A DNA stretch of 64,000 bases from UBA1941 sp046329555 (GTDB lineage: Bacteria; Bacteroidota; Bacteroidia; Chitinophagales; LD1): contig JAXLUK010000005.1 of NCBI GenBank assembly GCA_046329555.1, positions 62,001 through 126,000 of the forward strand. The letters are read 5' to 3'. Under the pieces are notes generated by a model. The model saw only the letters and a program-made list of their open reading frames with translations. It searched no databases and was not told the DNA's origin. Shown piece by piece: positions 50,193 to 60,061 of the stretch. Position 1 is the first letter of the stretch. Each line of letters begins with the position of its first letter. A program made the position numbers and the translations under genes.

Positions 50193-53096
50193 TTACTTAA
50201 GCGATTTGTACATGACTTTTTGAAGCGCACTGCGAATATTCATCTTCACCAGCTTACCATTGTCGGCCGTTGGGTAAACCCGGTTCGATAAGAAGATAAA
50301 CGTAAGCTGATTGGTAGGGTCGGTCCATACACAGGTTCCTGTAAAACCGGTGTGGCCAAATACGGTAAGCGGAATACCTTCCAGCGCAGGACTTAATTTC
50401 TTCGAATCCGGCTCTGGCTTGTCGAAACCGAGTCCACGCCGCGAGCGCGACGAATATTGCTTCGTAAAATAATGCACCGTGCTATCCGAAAAGAAGCGCT
50501 GGCCGTTATACACCCCTTTATTCAGCAATAGCTGCATCAATTGGGCTAAGTCGAAGGCATTGGAAAAAACACCGGCGTGGCCGGCAACGCCCCCATAAAG
50601 TGCCGCTCCCGGATCATGTACAAAACCTTTTACTACCTGCTTACGAAATACCGTATCGTTTTCTGTTGGTGCAATTCGGCTTGCTGGAAATTTTTCAGTA
50701 GGCCGGTAAGTGATGCGCGTCAATCCCATGGGTGCATAAAAGGTTTCATCTACATACACATCCAAAGGCAACTGCGTTACCTGCTCTACTACTTTTTGAA
50801 GAATGTAGAAGTCAATATCGCTATATAAGTAACCCGGATCGTTCTTTATCGGACTATGCGCCATAATATACCACATGGTATCACGGTAATTCGTACAATA
50901 CAAACCATGACAAACCGGAACAATAAAAGTATCGTTCTTCGCAAAGCGGAAAAACTTATTGAAGTTGCTATCGATGGTGTTTCGGTAGAATTCATAAAAA
51001 GCTTTGAGGCCGGCCTGATGTGTGAGAATATCCGCTAGTTTTAATTTGCGAATCGTAGCGCTGTCATCTAAAGCCACATAATCGCCAACAGTTTTGTTAA
51101 GGTCAATTTTCTTTTCATCATACAATTTCATGATGGCCAGTGTGGTTGCTGCTATTTTAGATACCGAGGCCAAATCGTATAAATGATTTTCATTGATTTT
51201 CTCCCGGGAATCTTCATAAGTCATACTGCCATACGCCTTATTCCAAACCACAGTATTGTTTCGTGCAATGAGCAACTGACAACCCGGATAGGCATGCGCG
51301 ATGATGCCATTCAGCACAATATCATCCATCTCGCGCAGATAATCGGTGCGCAGGCCAGCTTCTTCGGGTACACCTTGTTTCAGCCGGTAGATAGAATCAA
51401 GTTGAAGTCCTGTGCCTACAGTGAATCGTCGGGAAGCGGAAACGGGTAATCTGCCCGACACTTTCATAGCGCCGACCGCGGCATTAGCGGCCGCGCGATT
51501 CGTAATCTCATTGTCTTCATAAGCGACCATCACATTATTCAGCGAATCGAAATTGCGCAGACTGTAAGGAGAGCCGAATAGCACTACACCCACCTTGGTT
51601 TTTTGGGCTAGTGTGTTGATGAAATTCACCGTGGCATCGGCCAAACCGTAGTTCCTGGATGATTGACGCGACATGCCATGCACATCAATAATTACACGGG
51701 AAAATTTCTGAAGAGAATCGAGTAAAGGATTTAGCGAGGCTTCGCTTTCATCTTTTGCCCGAAACAAAGGCAACTCTGCAACATTAAACAGGCTCCTTTG
51801 GAATTCAGAAGTGGCTTTGCAATCGATACAAACCGATGCAATTTGGGCAGAACGGAGTTCACGTATTGGAAAGAAGGTGTCTGTATTGGCAGCCAGAGTA
51901 AGCGCATTTTCATACAACTCGCGCCGTAAATTGGCAGCAGTATCATTGTTCAGATCGTAGTATAGATTTTCTGTTTCTACCGGGGTGTACTCTTTTAATC
52001 CTAACAGGTATTTGTACGCCAGCACTTTTTTTACGCGCTTTTCCATGTACGTTTCTTCCAACTTACCATTGGCCCAGGCGTTGGTGATTTTATCAACGCC
52101 TAGCTGACTATTTTTTGAGAACAGCAGAACATCGTTGCCCGCCATAAAAGCGATGCTATCTACCACACCGGGCGCATAATTGTCGCTAATGGCGCGCATG
52201 TTCAGCGCGTCAGAAAACACCAGGCCGTTATAGCCCATTTCCTTTTGCAGTTTTTGCTGAATGATGCGTGCTGATAACGAGGCTGGAAGTTTAGAAGCGC
52301 CATCTAGCGCTGGTACATTCAGGTGCGCTACCATCACCGAACCCACGCCATTGGCAAAGAGTGCCTTAAATGGAAAGAGCTCGAACTCATCTAACTTGTT
52401 TTGTGGTTTTGAAATAGTGGGCAAGGTGAGATGTGAATCCTTATCGGTATCGCCATGGCCCGGAAAATGTTTGGCGCAAGCCAGCACGCCTTGCTGCTGC
52501 ATGCCATCCGCATATTCCACACCGCGCACCGCTACTTGCATTTTATCCTCACCAAATGAACGATCATTGATGACCGGGTTGTGCGGATTACTGTTAATAT
52601 CTACATCCGGAGCAAAGTTCACGTGTACGCCGATGCGCTTGCATTCACGCCCTATTTCCTTTCCCATTTCGCGAATCAGGTAGGTATCGTGAATTGCCCC
52701 CAGGGTAAGTTGATGCGGAAAAATCGGCGTAGAATCTAACCGCATGGAAAGACCCCACTCTCCGTCTATACCAATCATTAGCGGCAACTTCGCTACGGCT
52801 TGCAAGCGATTGGTCCAGTAAGCCTGAGCGGTTGGATGGCCTCGAAAAAAAATAACGCCGCCGATACGCCCTTTCTTCGCCAGTGCTTCTACTTCCAGCA
52901 TATTAAATTCAGGTGTATCGGTGTAGGCCGCAACCATAAAAAATTGGGCCACGCGCTGTTCTAAACCCAGCGCACCATACGTTTCATTGACCCATTGATT
53001 ACAGGCAGAATCCGTTTCCCAATGCAGAAAATCGGGACTTTGTGCCTGCGCCACTTGCAGGCAATACATCGAAAGAAATAGCAGCAAACGCTTCAT
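50193..53096 (-). CDS. GH3 beta-N-acetylglucosaminidase fused to a beta-lactamase-like domain
   Basis: A 967-residue exported protein (signal MKRLLLFLSMYCLQVAQA). Residues ~30-360 are a NagZ-type GH3 domain: GGVIFFRGHPTAQAYW and CAKHFPGHGDTDKDSHLTLP, the KHFPGHG-Asp-His dyad loop of NagZ. Residues ~380-590 form a GH3 C-terminal-like domain. Residues ~600-967 are a serine beta-lactamase/DD-peptidase fold: SxxK at SVSK (YDLASVSKIAATTLAI), YSD in place of YxN (DPGYLYSDID), and HTG in VFGHTGFTGT. Such fusions are typical of Bacteroidota and suggest muropeptide recycling or wall degradation in the periplasm. Confidence 0.93.
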   Translation of the reverse strand: MKRLLLFLSMYCLQVAQAQSPDFLHWETDSACNQWVNETYGALGLEQRVAQFFMVAAYTDTPEFNMLEVEALAKKGRIGGVIFFRGHPTAQAYWTNRLQAVAKLPLMIGIDGEWGLSMRLDSTPIFPHQLTLGAIHDTYLIREMGKEIGRECKRIGVHVNFAPDVDINSNPHNPVINDRSFGEDKMQVAVRGVEYADGMQQQGVLACAKHFPGHGDTDKDSHLTLPTISKPQNKLDEFELFPFKALFANGVGSVMVAHLNVPALDGASKLPASLSARIIQQKLQKEMGYNGLVFSDALNMRAISDNYAPGVVDSIAFMAGNDVLLFSKNSQLGVDKITNAWANGKLEETYMEKRVKKVLAYKYLLGLKEYTPVETENLYYDLNNDTAANLRRELYENALTLAANTDTFFPIRELRSAQIASVCIDCKATSEFQRSLFNVAELPLFRAKDESEASLNPLLDSLQKFSRVIIDVHGMSRQSSRNYGLADATVNFINTLAQKTKVGVVLFGSPYSLRNFDSLNNVMVAYEDNEITNRAAANAAVGAMKVSGRLPVSASRRFTVGTGLQLDSIYRLKQGVPEEAGLRTDYLREMDDIVLNGIIAHAYPGCQLLIARNNTVVWNKAYGSMTYEDSREKINENHLYDLASVSKIAATTLAIMKLYDEKKIDLNKTVGDYVALDDSATIRKLKLADILTHQAGLKAFYEFYRNTIDSNFNKFFRFAKNDTFIVPVCHGLYCTNYRDTMWYIMAHSPIKNDPGYLYSDIDFYILQKVVEQVTQLPLDVYVDETFYAPMGLTRITYRPTEKFPASRIAPTENDTVFRKQVVKGFVHDPGAALYGGVAGHAGVFSNAFDLAQLMQLLLNKGVYNGQRFFSDSTVHYFTKQYSSRSRRGLGFDKPEPDSKKLSPALEGIPLTVFGHTGFTGTCVWTDPTNQLTFIFLSNRVYPTADNGKLVKMNIRSALQKVMYKSLK

Positions 53097-53198
53097 CCTT
53101 CAAAACTTCAAAAATTACGCCGGAATATTTCCCGGCTACTGCCACGTTATGTGTTAATGAAGCCCTAAAGTGTAGCACAAAGCCATCAGTTGAATCGA

Positions 53199-53843
53199 TT
53201 AATGCTTCAACCGCTCTTTAAACACCTTTTCGAACTTCTCAATTTTTGGCTGAATTACAATTCGGCAATACGGCTCGTAGCCATGCTCGTTGTAATAATT
53301 CTGATGATAATCTTCCGCCTTATAAAAAGCGGTGAATGGCGATACTTCCGTTACTATTTTAGAAGGGTAGGCGCCTGTTTTATCCAATGCTGCTATAATT
53401 TCACGGGAAGCCTTTTCCTGTTCTGCATTGCGGAAGAAAATTACAGAGCGGTATTGCGTGCCTACATCTGCTCCTTGTTGGTTCAAGGTGGTGGGATCGT
53501 GCACCGTGAAGAAGACTTTTAGAATATCCTCCAGAGAGGTTTTCTTTTTATCGTAAACAATCTGTACTACCTCTGCATGACCCGTTGAGCCGGTACAAAC
53601 CTCCCGGTAGCTCGGATTTTTGATAGAGCCGCCGCTAAAACCCGAAACCACGCTTTGTACGCCATCCAGGCGCTGATATATGGCTTCTACACACCAATAA
53701 CAGCCGCCACCCAGCGTAATAGTATCCAGTATATGTTCAGAAGAAGATGGTGTTGCGTTAGCTTCCATAGTTGATTGATGTTTTTGTGCGCAGCCCGGCA
53801 AACTTAGCGAAAGCAGCGCTATGAATAACATGGCGTATTTCAT
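53199..53843 (-). CDS. msrA: Peptide-methionine (S)-S-oxide reductase MsrA, lipoprotein form
   Basis: Repairs oxidised methionine in proteins. The 214-residue protein has the lipoprotein signal MKYAMLFIALLSLSLPGC and then the MsrA fold. The catalytic motif is GGCYWCVEAIYQRLDG (nucleophilic Cys in GCYWC), followed by GGSIKNPSYREVCTGSTGHA, DPTTLNQQGADVGTQYRS and YHQNYYNEHG. The lipobox suggests action on the periplasmic side of the envelope. There is no fused MsrB domain. It is monocistronic, with the T9SS protein upstream. Confidence 0.95.
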   Translation of the reverse strand: MKYAMLFIALLSLSLPGCAQKHQSTMEANATPSSSEHILDTITLGGGCYWCVEAIYQRLDGVQSVVSGFSGGSIKNPSYREVCTGSTGHAEVVQIVYDKKKTSLEDILKVFFTVHDPTTLNQQGADVGTQYRSVIFFRNAEQEKASREIIAALDKTGAYPSKIVTEVSPFTAFYKAEDYHQNYYNEHGYEPYCRIVIQPKIEKFEKVFKERLKH

Positions 53844-53897
53844 ATAGCGAATAACGTCAGAACAATTAATTCTGAATATGGTTTAACACAAATTGGC

Positions 53898-55466
53898 CTA
53901 ATACTTTGCTATACGCGAGACAAAGCGTTGGCTCGCTACTAGAAGCGACACCTCGTAAATGCCTGCTGGCAAATGCTGATTATCTTCCCAAGTTACAATT
54001 TGAACGCCCTTTTTAACTGGTGTGTGCAGCGCTGAAACAACAGCTCCCTGCGCGTTACGCCATTCTATTACAGCCAATCCCTCTCTTTCCGCGGTGAACT
54101 GAAAAGTACAGTGGTCAGACACCGGATTGGGAAACACCTTGGCATCAAACTTTTCTATCGCTGCAATGCCAGTAGCTGCAGTATAAGTTTCGTATGTGTA
54201 ATAAATATTTTGTTCTGATTGCCAGTTGCCAACCCATAGTTGGTACGCTGAAAGTGTTAGAAGCCTGTAATTGTTGTATTGATACAAATATTGCCAGGTG
54301 TTCGTCCAAACACCACTATTCCAAAGGGCCTGACTAAATGAAAGGCGGTTGTTCAGATTATCGTAGGTGTACGTACGCCGTTCATGCGGATTGCTTTGCA
54401 GCCAGTACGTTTCCGAAAGGCGATTACCCCGGGTGTCAAAAGTAAATTGCACTTGCGAAGAAGGAAGCCATCCAGAGGTGCTTCCGGTAGAATCCAGCAT
54501 AGCAACTATAGAGTCTTTCGCATCATAAATAGTGATGCTTTTGTGATACGGATCCCACTGTGTTGTGGTTTGATTCCAGGAAAATGTTTCGTGTAGTGTT
54601 TCCAGATGATTTTGATATTGAAAAACCTCTTTTCGTTGGTTTACCCAGCCACCTCCATTATGGCCGTAATTAAAAACCTGTACCACATCAGTTCCTGAAA
54701 AAATGTAGGCGGTACTATCTGCAACATCAAGGTTTATTCCGGCCTCGTATATCGATGCTATTCGCAACCCATTCACAAAAACAAAACGAAAGCGGTAACT
54801 ATTTTGCCAAACGCCGCCAACCCATTCCTGCCATAAATCGCTGGTTACCCTTCCCGCAGCATCATATTCACGTGTTTGCAAACTTATTTTTCCAAACACG
54901 CCAGAACTCACACCCTCTGTTTGTGCCGTGTGAAACAAACCATTGGCACCAGTATAGGTAAACGTACTTCTGCTATCAAGGGTCCAACCCGAGCCATCCC
55001 AAAACTCGAAACTCTGCAAAGTCATTCTGCCGTTACTGTCGAAAGTGTAACGTTGCCGGCTGTCATTTCTCCATTGCGCACCATCCCATACAAGATTGTC
55101 CTCACCCACTACATGTCCAGCCCCATCGTAGCTGAAAACGGTTTTCGAACTGTTCACAAAAGTATCGGCATTGGCATTTTGGGTTATTGAGCTCACTTTT
55201 CTGCCTTGTCCGTCATAGGTATTGATGTTCCGGCTTTCGGGTTTAAGGCCTTGAGCAATCAAACTGTAATGCGTTTTACTGGAAAAAACATCATTATTTT
55301 CAAAAGCCGAGCCGCGATGTTGTTCATACTGCCAGACGGTAGAATCAGTATGTATCATGGAGCCGCTAGCACCTTCAATCAGTTTTATAATCAATCTGGG
55401 AAAAGTGTTTTGAGCAGATACGTTAATGGCAAGCAGACAGCAGCCAAAAATTGAGGCAATGCGCAT
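53898..55466 (-). CDS. Secreted YD-repeat-like protein with T9SS sorting domain
   Basis: A 522-residue exported protein: signal MRIASIFGCCLLAINVSA. Residues ~60-430 are tandem beta-hairpins of YD type, e.g. INTYDGQGRKVSSIT, FSYDGAGHVVGED, YTFDSNGRMTLQSFE and YTYDNLNNRLSFS, spaced 25-40 residues. The last ~75 residues are a T9SS type A sorting domain (KVFPNPVSDHCTFQF, LPAGIYEVSLLV). It is therefore cell-surface or released. It resembles the cytoplasmic YD-like protein in the island only in repeat style. Function unknown. Confidence 0.85.
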   Translation of the reverse strand: MRIASIFGCCLLAINVSAQNTFPRLIIKLIEGASGSMIHTDSTVWQYEQHRGSAFENNDVFSSKTHYSLIAQGLKPESRNINTYDGQGRKVSSITQNANADTFVNSSKTVFSYDGAGHVVGEDNLVWDGAQWRNDSRQRYTFDSNGRMTLQSFEFWDGSGWTLDSRSTFTYTGANGLFHTAQTEGVSSGVFGKISLQTREYDAAGRVTSDLWQEWVGGVWQNSYRFRFVFVNGLRIASIYEAGINLDVADSTAYIFSGTDVVQVFNYGHNGGGWVNQRKEVFQYQNHLETLHETFSWNQTTTQWDPYHKSITIYDAKDSIVAMLDSTGSTSGWLPSSQVQFTFDTRGNRLSETYWLQSNPHERRTYTYDNLNNRLSFSQALWNSGVWTNTWQYLYQYNNYRLLTLSAYQLWVGNWQSEQNIYYTYETYTAATGIAAIEKFDAKVFPNPVSDHCTFQFTAEREGLAVIEWRNAQGAVVSALHTPVKKGVQIVTWEDNQHLPAGIYEVSLLVASQRFVSRIAKY

Positions 55467-55498
55467 CGTGTTTTTTTTCTAATATAAGAAAACGAAAT

Positions 55499-57013
55499 TC
55501 AATGGACCTGCGGCCATACGGCTGCCATAGGTTGCTGCTGCACATGCGCTTGTACCCAAAACACATATTGAAACATATTTAATACCGCTGATGAATCCGG
55601 CCTGGTGGCTTCGGGCAACAAGCGCTTTTCCAACAACCGCCAATGCTGTAAGCTAACGCCACCAGATTTACTTTGCCGCTGCAGAAACGATAACACCAAC
55701 TGCACCAACGGCGGCAACGCAGACCACTGGCGCCGCACCGATTTTATCAAACTTTCTACCAATAACCAATCGCCCTTTTCGGCATGAGTAAGCAGTTGCA
55801 GCAGGCGTGCGCCCTGTTGCACTTGCTCGGCCACGGCACTTTCCTTTTCCTGTAAAATGGGTTGCAAATAATCCAATGCACGATCATACCGATGCTGTAC
55901 AAAGGCCACATATGCCATCAGATATTGCAGCGTGATACGGTTGTGTTTTACAATGCGTTGGCCAAATTGTTGCAACCCTTTTTCAATAGCTGGCAATCGT
56001 TTTTCGGCTGCGGCAAACTGGCCCGTTGCCATTCGGTAATTCAATTCAAGTAAGGCGCCTAAGCGAAATTCATTGACATCAAAATTGGCTAACCGTTTAA
56101 ACGCCGGCTCCTTGGCCAGATGACGCAATTGCGCCAGCCCCGTTTCTACCTCTGCATAATGCTTTAGCACAAAAGCATCAATTAAGTAATTATTCAGCAC
56201 CGAAAAATATCGGTCGGCCAGCAATTGCTTCAATGGTAATCGTTGGTCGAGTGCAGCAAGGAAACGTCGGTTGAAATCAGCCGCCTTGGCCGTTTCGCCA
56301 TTAGTAAAATGATATAGTGCCCGCACCTGGTAGTAATCAAGTTGGGCGCGTAGTGTAGTGGCATTTTTTTCTGAACGAAATTCCGGCAACCGAATTACTT
56401 CCCGCATACGCGCTGCCAATTCACTGCCGCGGGCACCCGCTTCGTATTGCATTTGATAAACCGTTGCACTTAAATACCGGTAGCGCGATGTGGTTTGCAT
56501 CTGATGCAACACCGCTTCGGTTTGTCGGTGCCATTCAACAATGCCCGCAGCGGTAATGTTTCGGTAATAGCGCCGCGACATCAACTGCAGCCGCAATTGC
56601 TGCAACTGCCACAACACTTCTGGTAAATCTACTGACATGGCCTGCTCCCAAACTGCTGTTAGTCGCTTCTCGCACCAATCCAGGTGGCCTTTCTGTAATA
56701 ATAACTGGCATTGATGCACCGACCGTTGTAATTGCTGTTCGGTATTGGTATGCAAATCATACAAGTGCAATGCCTGCAGCAATTGTTCTGCCAATTGTTT
56801 CTTCAACACGGCGTAGGCTGCAGGCTTGTTGTTGCATCTACAATGCCGGCGCGCCTCAGTAGCATCGTATTTCGGCGCCTTCAGCAGGTATTCGTAAAGC
56901 ACTACATAGCGGTTCTTGCTCATATGCTTTTGCAGAAACAGCCGGCAATAGCGCTTCTCCGCCATGGTCAAACTGGCCACAAAATCGAATAAGGCAGGAG
57001 AGGAAGTGTTCAC
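55499..57013 (-). CDS. Helical-repeat (TPR-like) protein of unknown function
   Basis: A 504-residue soluble, Leu/Gln/Arg-rich alpha-helical protein without signal peptide. It opens FVASLTMAEKRYCRLFLQKH and continues as paired helices at ~34-residue spacing (for example EQQLQRSVHQCQLLLQKGHL and MAYVAFVQHRYDRALDYLQP), the look of TPR arrays. CRCNN near residue 60 is a single short Cys cluster. Proteins of this kind are recurrent in Bacteroidota genomes without assigned role; scaffold function is a guess. It is divergent from the propeller protein across an AT-rich 176-bp region. Confidence 0.7.
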   Translation of the reverse strand: MNTSSPALFDFVASLTMAEKRYCRLFLQKHMSKNRYVVLYEYLLKAPKYDATEARRHCRCNNKPAAYAVLKKQLAEQLLQALHLYDLHTNTEQQLQRSVHQCQLLLQKGHLDWCEKRLTAVWEQAMSVDLPEVLWQLQQLRLQLMSRRYYRNITAAGIVEWHRQTEAVLHQMQTTSRYRYLSATVYQMQYEAGARGSELAARMREVIRLPEFRSEKNATTLRAQLDYYQVRALYHFTNGETAKAADFNRRFLAALDQRLPLKQLLADRYFSVLNNYLIDAFVLKHYAEVETGLAQLRHLAKEPAFKRLANFDVNEFRLGALLELNYRMATGQFAAAEKRLPAIEKGLQQFGQRIVKHNRITLQYLMAYVAFVQHRYDRALDYLQPILQEKESAVAEQVQQGARLLQLLTHAEKGDWLLVESLIKSVRRQWSALPPLVQLVLSFLQRQSKSGGVSLQHWRLLEKRLLPEATRPDSSAVLNMFQYVFWVQAHVQQQPMAAVWPQVH

Positions 57014-57189
57014 AGACCTTTAATAAATATTAATGGAAAGATATTAAAAAACGGAGAAAATAAGAATATAAAAAACGAAAATGATGCAATTCCAATCAAA
57101 GTAATCGCTTTACAGACTTTTAATATATCGTCAAAAAATGGTTTGATTTTATATAAGACAAAGCGTTCTTTCGTCACTAACAAAATTGC
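57014..57189. promoter_or_regulatory. Divergent AT-rich promoter region
   Basis: Two near-identical blocks, GACCTTTAATAAATATT (57014-57034 area) and AGACTTTTAATATATCG (57115 area), are oriented the same way. They sit at opposite ends of the gap between the TPR-like and propeller genes and may be operator copies. No full TAnnTTTG box at a proper distance was found. Confidence 0.35.
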
Positions 57190-59232
57190 ATGGCCATGAA
57201 AAAGACGATGACACTGATACTAGGCGCGATATTGCTGCAAAGCGCCTTCGCTGCCGCACCTACCTGGATGAACATATCGAACTACACCCGTGTAACCGCA
57301 GTGTTGGCGGATGGCAATGAGGTATGGGTTGCCGCTAAAGGTGGATTGATGAGGTATTCCACCAACTCTGGTAACCGCAATTTTTACAAAAAAGCGCCTG
57401 GCGCACTGCCTTCCTTGTCTATAGAAGCGCTGGCCCGCAATGTGGTGAATGGTGATATCTGGATTGGCACCTACGACAACGGACTGGTTAAATTTGACGG
57501 CAATCAGTTTACCACCATTCCTTTGCCATCAGGAAGCGGGAAATTATACACCATTAAAACTGCCCCTGATGGCGCGGTTTGGGCGGTTACGGAAAATGCG
57601 GTTTACCAATATAAAAACGGCACCTTTAACACCTTTCTTGCGGCAATGAATGTGTGGGATGTAGCTCCCATGCCGAATGGAAAGTTGTTTTGCGGAAATA
57701 CTGCACCCTTCATTTTCGATCCGGCAACACAACAATCGCAAATGCTGCATACCTCCACCTTTTCTTACAGCCATGCTACCGTTGCTGCTTTCGACGATCA
57801 TCACTTCGCTTTCGCCAGCGATCATAGTGTATTGGCCACCTTCGTAGATACCACCGAAGTAGATACAGTACAGGTAGGGTTGGTACAGCAATTGAAATAT
57901 GAATCAAGTGGGAAGTTGTATGCGTTGAATAGTGAAGGACAGCTTTTTCTAATCGGCAGCACCGTTGCACCTGTTCCGCTGGTAGGTCAACATCCGGTGG
58001 CCGTAGATATTACTTCAACCGGTGTTATTTGGGGAGGAGCAACCGATACCAAAGGAGCTTGCAATTTGTTTGGGTTGGCAGGAGGATCGATCACGAATAT
58101 ATCTTTACAACAAAATCAGTTGGCTAGTAATTGGGTGTACCGCGTTACTCCCAAAAACAATAACACCTTGTTACTGCAAAGTAGCGCAGGAGTGCAGGAA
58201 TATGATTTAGATGCACAGGCCATTTTAAGCATGTGGGACACCACCGGCATGCCCAATACCTATGGCGGTGGCATAGAAGTAAACGGAAAGAAGTATCTAT
58301 ATACCTCTTCACAGTATTTATGGGTGTATCAAAACGGACAATGGCAGCAGTTAGGGGTAGGCATTCTTCCTAGCAGTGAAATTCGTCGCGCTGTTGCCGA
58401 TGCAGCAGGCAATTTGTGGCTTTGCGGATATGGATACATCGCAAAGTATGACGGTAATAATTTTACTGTGTATGATGCGTCAGACGATTATCATCTTACC
58501 CAGTATGTTCACGACATCCACATAGATGAAACACACGGCAATGTTTGGTTCGGAACCTATGATGGCATTTTCAAGCTTCATAATAATGCCCTCACTTTTT
58601 ACAACGACAGCACACCGGGTATCCAACAATTTTATGATCCGATAGAATGTATTTCTGAAGATCCGCAACACAACATTTGGTTCGGAACAGTATATGGCGG
58701 CTTAATTAAATACGATGGCAACGGATTTTCTACGCAGCTATTGCCTTACCATGTAGGCAATCAGATGGTAACCGATATGGTGTTTGATGGCAACACCATG
58801 TATGTGAGCGATAATTTAAACAGCCTGTGGAAACTGGAAAATGGCGTGTGGGACAGTTTAAATATTCGCACCAGTGGTGTTACGTCGAACTTTGTGACCT
58901 CGTTGCTGCTTGATAAGCGCGGCAACCTATGGCTATCCAACCTGGAATACGGCATCGATATCTACAACAAAAACGGAGTGACACTCACCGGAGTTACGGA
59001 ACCGTTAGCAATTTCTGCAGAGGTAATGCCCAATCCTTCTACCGGTCGCTTTCTGGTGCGCACCGATGGGGCAGCCCAATTGCGCGTCTGGGAAACAACC
59101 GGAAGATTGTTAACAGCAACTGAAATAGACCGTGAAGGCACGATTGATCTAACCAATTTTAGCAGTGGCTGCTATTGGTTAGAAATACAAACAGCAGCAG
59201 GTACTACAACGAGAGCCATCTTCAAGCAATAA
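57190..59232 (+). CDS. Secreted beta-propeller protein with T9SS sorting domain
   Basis: A 680-residue exported protein (signal MKKTMTLILGAILLQSAFAA). It is composed of two-component-regulator propeller repeats (Reg_prop type): DIWIGTYDNGLVKFDGNQFT, AVWAVTENAVYQYKNGTF, NVWFGTYDGIFKLHNNALTF, NIWFGTVYGGLIKYDGNGF and NLWLSNLEYGIDIYNKNG. The last ~70 residues are a T9SS type A domain (VMPNPSTGRFLVRT, WETTGRLLTATEID). There is no kinase domain, unlike hybrid two-component systems with the same repeats. A terminator follows. Surface binding or sensing role is possible. Confidence 0.88.
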   Translation: MAMKKTMTLILGAILLQSAFAAAPTWMNISNYTRVTAVLADGNEVWVAAKGGLMRYSTNSGNRNFYKKAPGALPSLSIEALARNVVNGDIWIGTYDNGLVKFDGNQFTTIPLPSGSGKLYTIKTAPDGAVWAVTENAVYQYKNGTFNTFLAAMNVWDVAPMPNGKLFCGNTAPFIFDPATQQSQMLHTSTFSYSHATVAAFDDHHFAFASDHSVLATFVDTTEVDTVQVGLVQQLKYESSGKLYALNSEGQLFLIGSTVAPVPLVGQHPVAVDITSTGVIWGGATDTKGACNLFGLAGGSITNISLQQNQLASNWVYRVTPKNNNTLLLQSSAGVQEYDLDAQAILSMWDTTGMPNTYGGGIEVNGKKYLYTSSQYLWVYQNGQWQQLGVGILPSSEIRRAVADAAGNLWLCGYGYIAKYDGNNFTVYDASDDYHLTQYVHDIHIDETHGNVWFGTYDGIFKLHNNALTFYNDSTPGIQQFYDPIECISEDPQHNIWFGTVYGGLIKYDGNGFSTQLLPYHVGNQMVTDMVFDGNTMYVSDNLNSLWKLENGVWDSLNIRTSGVTSNFVTSLLLDKRGNLWLSNLEYGIDIYNKNGVTLTGVTEPLAISAEVMPNPSTGRFLVRTDGAAQLRVWETTGRLLTATEIDREGTIDLTNFSSGCYWLEIQTAAGTTTRAIFKQ

Positions 59233-59241
59233 ACGCCAGGA

Positions 59242-59266
59242 AGGGCGCCGCAAGGCGCCTTTTTCT
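59242..59266. terminator. Terminator between convergent genes
   Basis: GGCGCC-GCAA-GGCGCC with flanking AAG/CTT and a TTTTTCTTT tail serves the propeller gene; the minus-strand gene ends just beyond at 59269. Confidence 0.8.
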
Positions 59267-59268
59267 TT

Positions 59269-60021
59269 CTACAACAAACCGGGAATAACCGCCTTGCGCG
59301 ATGCCGGATAGTCGGGGAATTTGGATTGATACCAACGGTGATGATCTAAGGCGCGGGGCAATAAATTCACCACCGTCCATAACGCAAATGAAAACGCCGG
59401 AAGGCTCCACACCATCACCGCAAAGCCGCACCATTCCACCATTTCCCCAAAAAGGTTCGGACAAGAAACCCATCTGAAAAAACCGCCTTCAGGAATTTTG
59501 TATCCGGTCTCTCCGGGTTTACGTAGCGACAACAATATATTGTCGCTTTGTACATTGATGAATACGCCGGTAAGAAAAATGGCAAAGCCGGTAAAAAAAC
59601 GGGGCGAAGTAAAAAAGCTGTCGTCGTAATTTCCACCAACACTCCCGAAATAATAACCATTCAAAATGCCATTCCACAAATTGAAGAAAATGGCGCTGGC
59701 AACAATCAATACCGGAATAGTTTTGCCTTGTGTTTTCGTTCTGAATGGAAAAATAAACGAGCGGTGAATGTAATGCAGCGACCACAGCGCCCAGAAAAAA
59801 TACGAAGCATGGGTCTTGGGCAACGAGCCGGTAAAAAAGAAGAAAGTCACTAACAGAAAGGAAGGCGCCTCCTGAACCACCCAACCCCAGGTATTGCTCA
59901 TCACCGGGCCCCATTGGCGCGTGGTATGCCGGCCATAAGGCGCTGTTACTTTTAAAAGTATCGGAAAAATAACTACCGCACAGCCAATCCAAAACCAGGT
60001 GAACACATGGAAATAATCCAT
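59269..60021 (-). CDS. Steroid 5-alpha-reductase-family (DUF1295-like) membrane protein
   Basis: A 250-residue polytopic protein with six to seven helices. The C-terminal family signature is GYKIPEGGFFRWVSCPNLFG followed by EMVEWCGFAV and DHHRWYQSKFPDYPASRKAV, the NADPH-binding end of 3-oxo-5-alpha-steroid 4-dehydrogenase-type proteins. Bacterial members probably reduce other lipids. It converges with the propeller gene and is followed upstream by the endonuclease-like gene in the same direction, 41 bp apart. Confidence 0.85.
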   Translation of the reverse strand: MDYFHVFTWFWIGCAVVIFPILLKVTAPYGRHTTRQWGPVMSNTWGWVVQEAPSFLLVTFFFFTGSLPKTHASYFFWALWSLHYIHRSFIFPFRTKTQGKTIPVLIVASAIFFNLWNGILNGYYFGSVGGNYDDSFFTSPRFFTGFAIFLTGVFINVQSDNILLSLRKPGETGYKIPEGGFFRWVSCPNLFGEMVEWCGFAVMVWSLPAFSFALWTVVNLLPRALDHHRWYQSKFPDYPASRKAVIPGLL

Positions 60022-60061
60022 AACAAAAAATTTAGCGGTGAAGGTGCAAAAAATAAAATCG

